Shown here piece by piece: positions 7,420 through 8,709 of a stretch of DNA of 8,709 nucleotides (positions are counted from its first letter, which is position 1; every line of letters starts with the position of its first letter). A program made the translations under genes and the position numbers. The stretch is from JBBQTU01 sp038213005. GTDB lineage: Bacteria; Planctomycetota; Phycisphaerae; Tepidisphaerales; Tepidisphaeraceae. The stretch spans positions 1-8,709 of the forward strand of contig JBBQTU010000180.1 in the NCBI GenBank assembly GCA_038213005.1, written 5' to 3'. The notes under the pieces are model-generated. The model was not told where the DNA came from. It was given only the letters and a program-made list of their open reading frames with translations, and did not search any database.

Positions 7420-8091
7420 TTAGACCGGCTCGTTGCCTCCGAGGACGATCGCGAGCTTGCGTAGGCCGTGGAACATCCGGGATCGCAGGGTGACGGCCTT
7501 GGTGCCGGTGACTTCTTCCATTTCGGCGTAAGAGAGGTCCTGGAAGACGCCCATCATGATGACTTCCTTCTGGCTGGGGGAGAGGTCATCCAGGGCGACC
7601 AGGACGCGGGCGATCTCCTCCTTCTTCTCGGCTTCATCGGTAGCCGCCGAGGCGACCTGATACGGGTCGCCGGCGGAGTCGGGGCTTTCCAGGTTCAGCT
7701 CGGTAACGGTGCGGACCAGTTTACGCTTGCGCTTGCGCATCTGGTTGATGGCGAGGTTGCGGGTGATGGTGAAGAGCCAGGTGGAAAACTTGGCGGGGTA
7801 ACGGTAGGTCGGGGCGAAGCGGAAAGCGCGGAGGAAGACATCCTGGCCGATGGATTCGACATCTTCAACATTTCCCAGCATGCGGTAGAGGTAGGAGAGG
7901 ATGGCGGTGTTGTATCGCTCGTAGAGGATGGAGAAGGCCTGGCGGTCGCCCCGCTGGGTACGGTGCATGAGTTCCTCATCGGAGGAGCGGCCGAGTACGA
8001 CCGGCGCGAGGCTATCCTCGGGCGCAGCAGGCGGTTGTGAAGCCTGTGGGGTAACGGGCGTCGCTATTTTCGTCGTCCGCTTTGGGGTCAT
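7420..8091 (-). CDS. ECF-type RNA polymerase sigma factor (RpoE-like sigma-70 family)
   Basis: The 223-residue product has a Thr/Pro-rich N-terminal tail (1-35), sigma region 2 (about 38-120: RGDRQAFSILYERY, IGQDVFLRAF, then FSTWLFTITRNLAINQMRK) and sigma region 4 (about 155-215: LDDLSPSQKEVIMMGVFQDL, SYAEMEEVTGTKAVTLRSR, a helix-turn-helix for the -35). No region 3 and no C-terminal extension, so it is a compact ECF factor. The ATG at 8091 is preferred to a TTG at 8115 because GAGGAG lies just before it and none precedes the TTG. It is the first gene of the five-gene minus-strand cluster and likely directs its transcription, with the next gene's product as its restraint. A candidate ECF promoter sits directly upstream (8113-8136). 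Confidence 0.92.
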   Translation of the reverse strand: MTPKRTTKIATPVTPQASQPPAAPEDSLAPVVLGRSSDEELMHRTQRGDRQAFSILYERYNTAILSYLYRMLGNVEDVESIGQDVFLRAFRFAPTYRYPAKFSTWLFTITRNLAINQMRKRKRKLVRTVTELNLESPDSAGDPYQVASAATDEAEKKEEIARVLVALDDLSPSQKEVIMMGVFQDLSYAEMEEVTGTKAVTLRSRMFHGLRKLAIVLGGNEPV

Positions 8092-8112
8092 TCTCTCCTC
8101 GCCGGCAACTGA

Positions 8113-8136
8113 CAACGATGAGTCGGGCCTGTGGTT
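8113..8136 (-). promoter_or_regulatory. Candidate ECF-type promoter of the sigma-moxR operon
   Basis: On the minus strand GAACC (AAC at 8136-8134) is followed, after exactly 16 bases, by CGTTG (8117-8113). AAC-N16-CGT is the usual core of ECF promoters and would let the sigma factor drive its own operon with a short leader carrying the GAGGAG site. A 5-bp palindrome, GTGGT-TCT-ACCAC (8131-8143), overlaps the -35. Only short motifs are matched, so chance is quite possible. Confidence 0.3.
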
Positions 8137-8370
8137 CTACCACGTTGGTTGGCGCGGAGCAACGGCAGAGGGTAGCGAGGGGCGAGTGGCGTGCCCGAAA
8201 ATCCGGGCGATCTGCCCCCTGTCCGCGCCACTCCGCGTTTGCTGCTTCAAGTTTCCTCCGTTTCCGCGTTGTTTCGTATTTCGTGCTTGCCCGGATTGTC
8301 GGGCACGCCCGGGGCGAGAGCGCGAGAGTGGGGGTATCCATCATTCAGTGGCGGGCGGGCCACTTCCTGG

Positions 8371-8405
8371 TCCCCTCCCCCTTGGGGGTGGGTTAGGGTG
8401 GGGGC
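8371..8405 (+). repeat. C-rich/G-rich dispersed repeat (CCCCTCCCCCTTGGGGG type)
   Basis: The segment reads TCCCCTCCCCCTTGGGGGTG followed by GGTTAGGGTGGGGG. I recognise it as a variant of a short intergenic repeat found in many unrelated bacteria (CCCTCTCCC, hairpin, GGGTTAGGGTGAGGG). It folds into a C5/G5 stem with a TT loop, extendable past one mismatch. No T-run follows, so it is not called a terminator. Confidence 0.45.
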
Positions 8406-8480
8406 TGAATTCGGCAGTGCCGCGATCTGCCGGATGCACCCTCGCCAGAGGGGTGCAGGACACTAAAGGCGATTTGGAAT

Positions 8481-8522
8481 GCTGCGAGCTTCTCGCAGCT
8501 TTGACGAGCCGACCTTGTCGGC
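8481..8522. repeat. Two adjacent perfect hairpins sharing a CTT loop
   Basis: GCTGCGAG-CTT-CTCGCAGC (8481-8499, 8-bp stem) is followed eight bases later by GCCGAC-CTT-GTCGGC (8508-8522, 6-bp stem). The same loop in two different perfect stems suggests a repeat built by compensatory change or a folded RNA. The sequence around it (TTTGGAATGCTGCGAG...) resembles intergenic repeats I recall from planctomycete genomes; not verified. Confidence 0.5.
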
Positions 8523-8640
8523 GGAAGGAATACCGGTCATCCGGATTACCTCACTCGATTACGCAGACCCGGAACCCCAGGTCAGAACTCTCGCATAGTA
8601 GACACGCCTCACGACGCCACGAGGCCAGCGCCCCGGGGGC

Positions 8641-8687
8641 CGGGCGTTCCACAGTGGCCCGGCCGCCCCGGCCGGAGCCTTTCGGGG
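8641..8687 (+). repeat. REP-like palindrome, copy 2
   Basis: This is the inverted counterpart of 3360-3406, differing at four of 47 positions. The core stem CCCGGCCG/CGGCCGGG of copy 1 is here GGCCCGGCCGCCCCGGCCGG, so one loop change and one outer change have kept most of the stem. It lies upstream of the sigma-moxR operon, and copy 1 lies downstream of it, 5.3 kb apart. Confidence 0.65.
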
Positions 8688-8709
8688 AGGTACCGCGATG
8701 CTTGCGGGT

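Larger units (their letters stand above)
8144..8709. other. Gene-free region made largely of short hairpin repeats
   Basis: No open frame resembles a known protein; the longest minus-strand frame (8344-8012) runs over hairpins and into the sigma gene. Hairpins seen: GCCCG/CGGGC at 8193-8208; TGCCCG/CGGGCA at 8288-8305; AGTGGC/GCCACT at 8347-8364; and those listed separately at 8371-8405, 8481-8522 and 8641-8687. The stretch about 8523-8620 shows nothing I can name. At the very end an ATG (8698) follows GGAGG, but too little sequence remains, and the GGAGG abuts the REP-like repeat. Confidence 0.5.

Noticed and set aside
8092..8115. TTG start at 8115 for the sigma factor
   Set aside because: No ribosome site precedes it, while GAGGAG directly precedes the ATG at 8091; it would also overlap the candidate promoter.
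8012..8344. Minus-strand frame of 110 codons upstream of the sigma gene
   Set aside because: It overlaps the sigma gene start, spans several hairpin repeats and shows low-complexity Arg/Lys/Thr stretches typical of translated intergenic repeats.
8698..8709. Start of a new plus-strand gene at the window end
   Set aside because: Only four codons are visible and the apparent GGAGG site abuts the REP-like repeat, so it cannot be supported.

Overview
The window is GC-rich throughout and reads as a chromosomal segment of a Gram-negative, double-membraned bacterium. The gene content points to a planctomycete-type genome, possibly of the Phycisphaerae kind: a REP-associated transposase remnant, many GC-rich hairpin repeats between genes, an ECF sigma factor beside a MoxR/DUF58 module, and a ClpP/NfeD-like protein with a C-terminal coiled coil. 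That assignment is inference from gene content and repeat style; no rRNA or marker gene is present.

Left part, plus strand. Bases 1-302 hold the 3' end of a REP-associated (RayT-type) tyrosine transposase, broken by a net one-base deletion near 91-105. About 540 bases without a credible gene follow (303-843). They carry a three-hairpin repeat (636-714) bracketed by a 10-bp direct repeat, and a 12-bp direct repeat just before a candidate promoter. Next come a secreted outer-membrane LpxR-type lipid A deacylase homologue (844-1962) and a GTG-started, exported or anchored protein of the ClpP/NfeD/SppA serine-protease fold (2038-3291).

Centre and right, minus strand. Five genes run leftward from 8091 to 3497, closely enough spaced to be one operon: ECF sigma factor (8091-7420), single-pass membrane protein in the position of an anti-sigma factor (7360-6389), MoxR AAA+ ATPase (6374-5295), membrane-anchored degenerate protein kinase (5291-4449) and DUF58 protein with a VWA/MIDAS-like motif (4396-3497). 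MoxR and DUF58 proteins usually act together as a chaperone-like pair. Here the pair is interrupted by a pseudokinase and lies downstream of a likely sigma/anti-sigma pair. This suggests an envelope-signal-controlled MoxR module, and it is the most interesting system in the window.

The operon is flanked by two inverted copies of one REP-like palindrome (3360-3406 and 8641-8687, 43 of 47 bases identical by my hand alignment). The 600 bases upstream of the sigma gene look like a patchwork of short hairpin repeats with no convincing gene.
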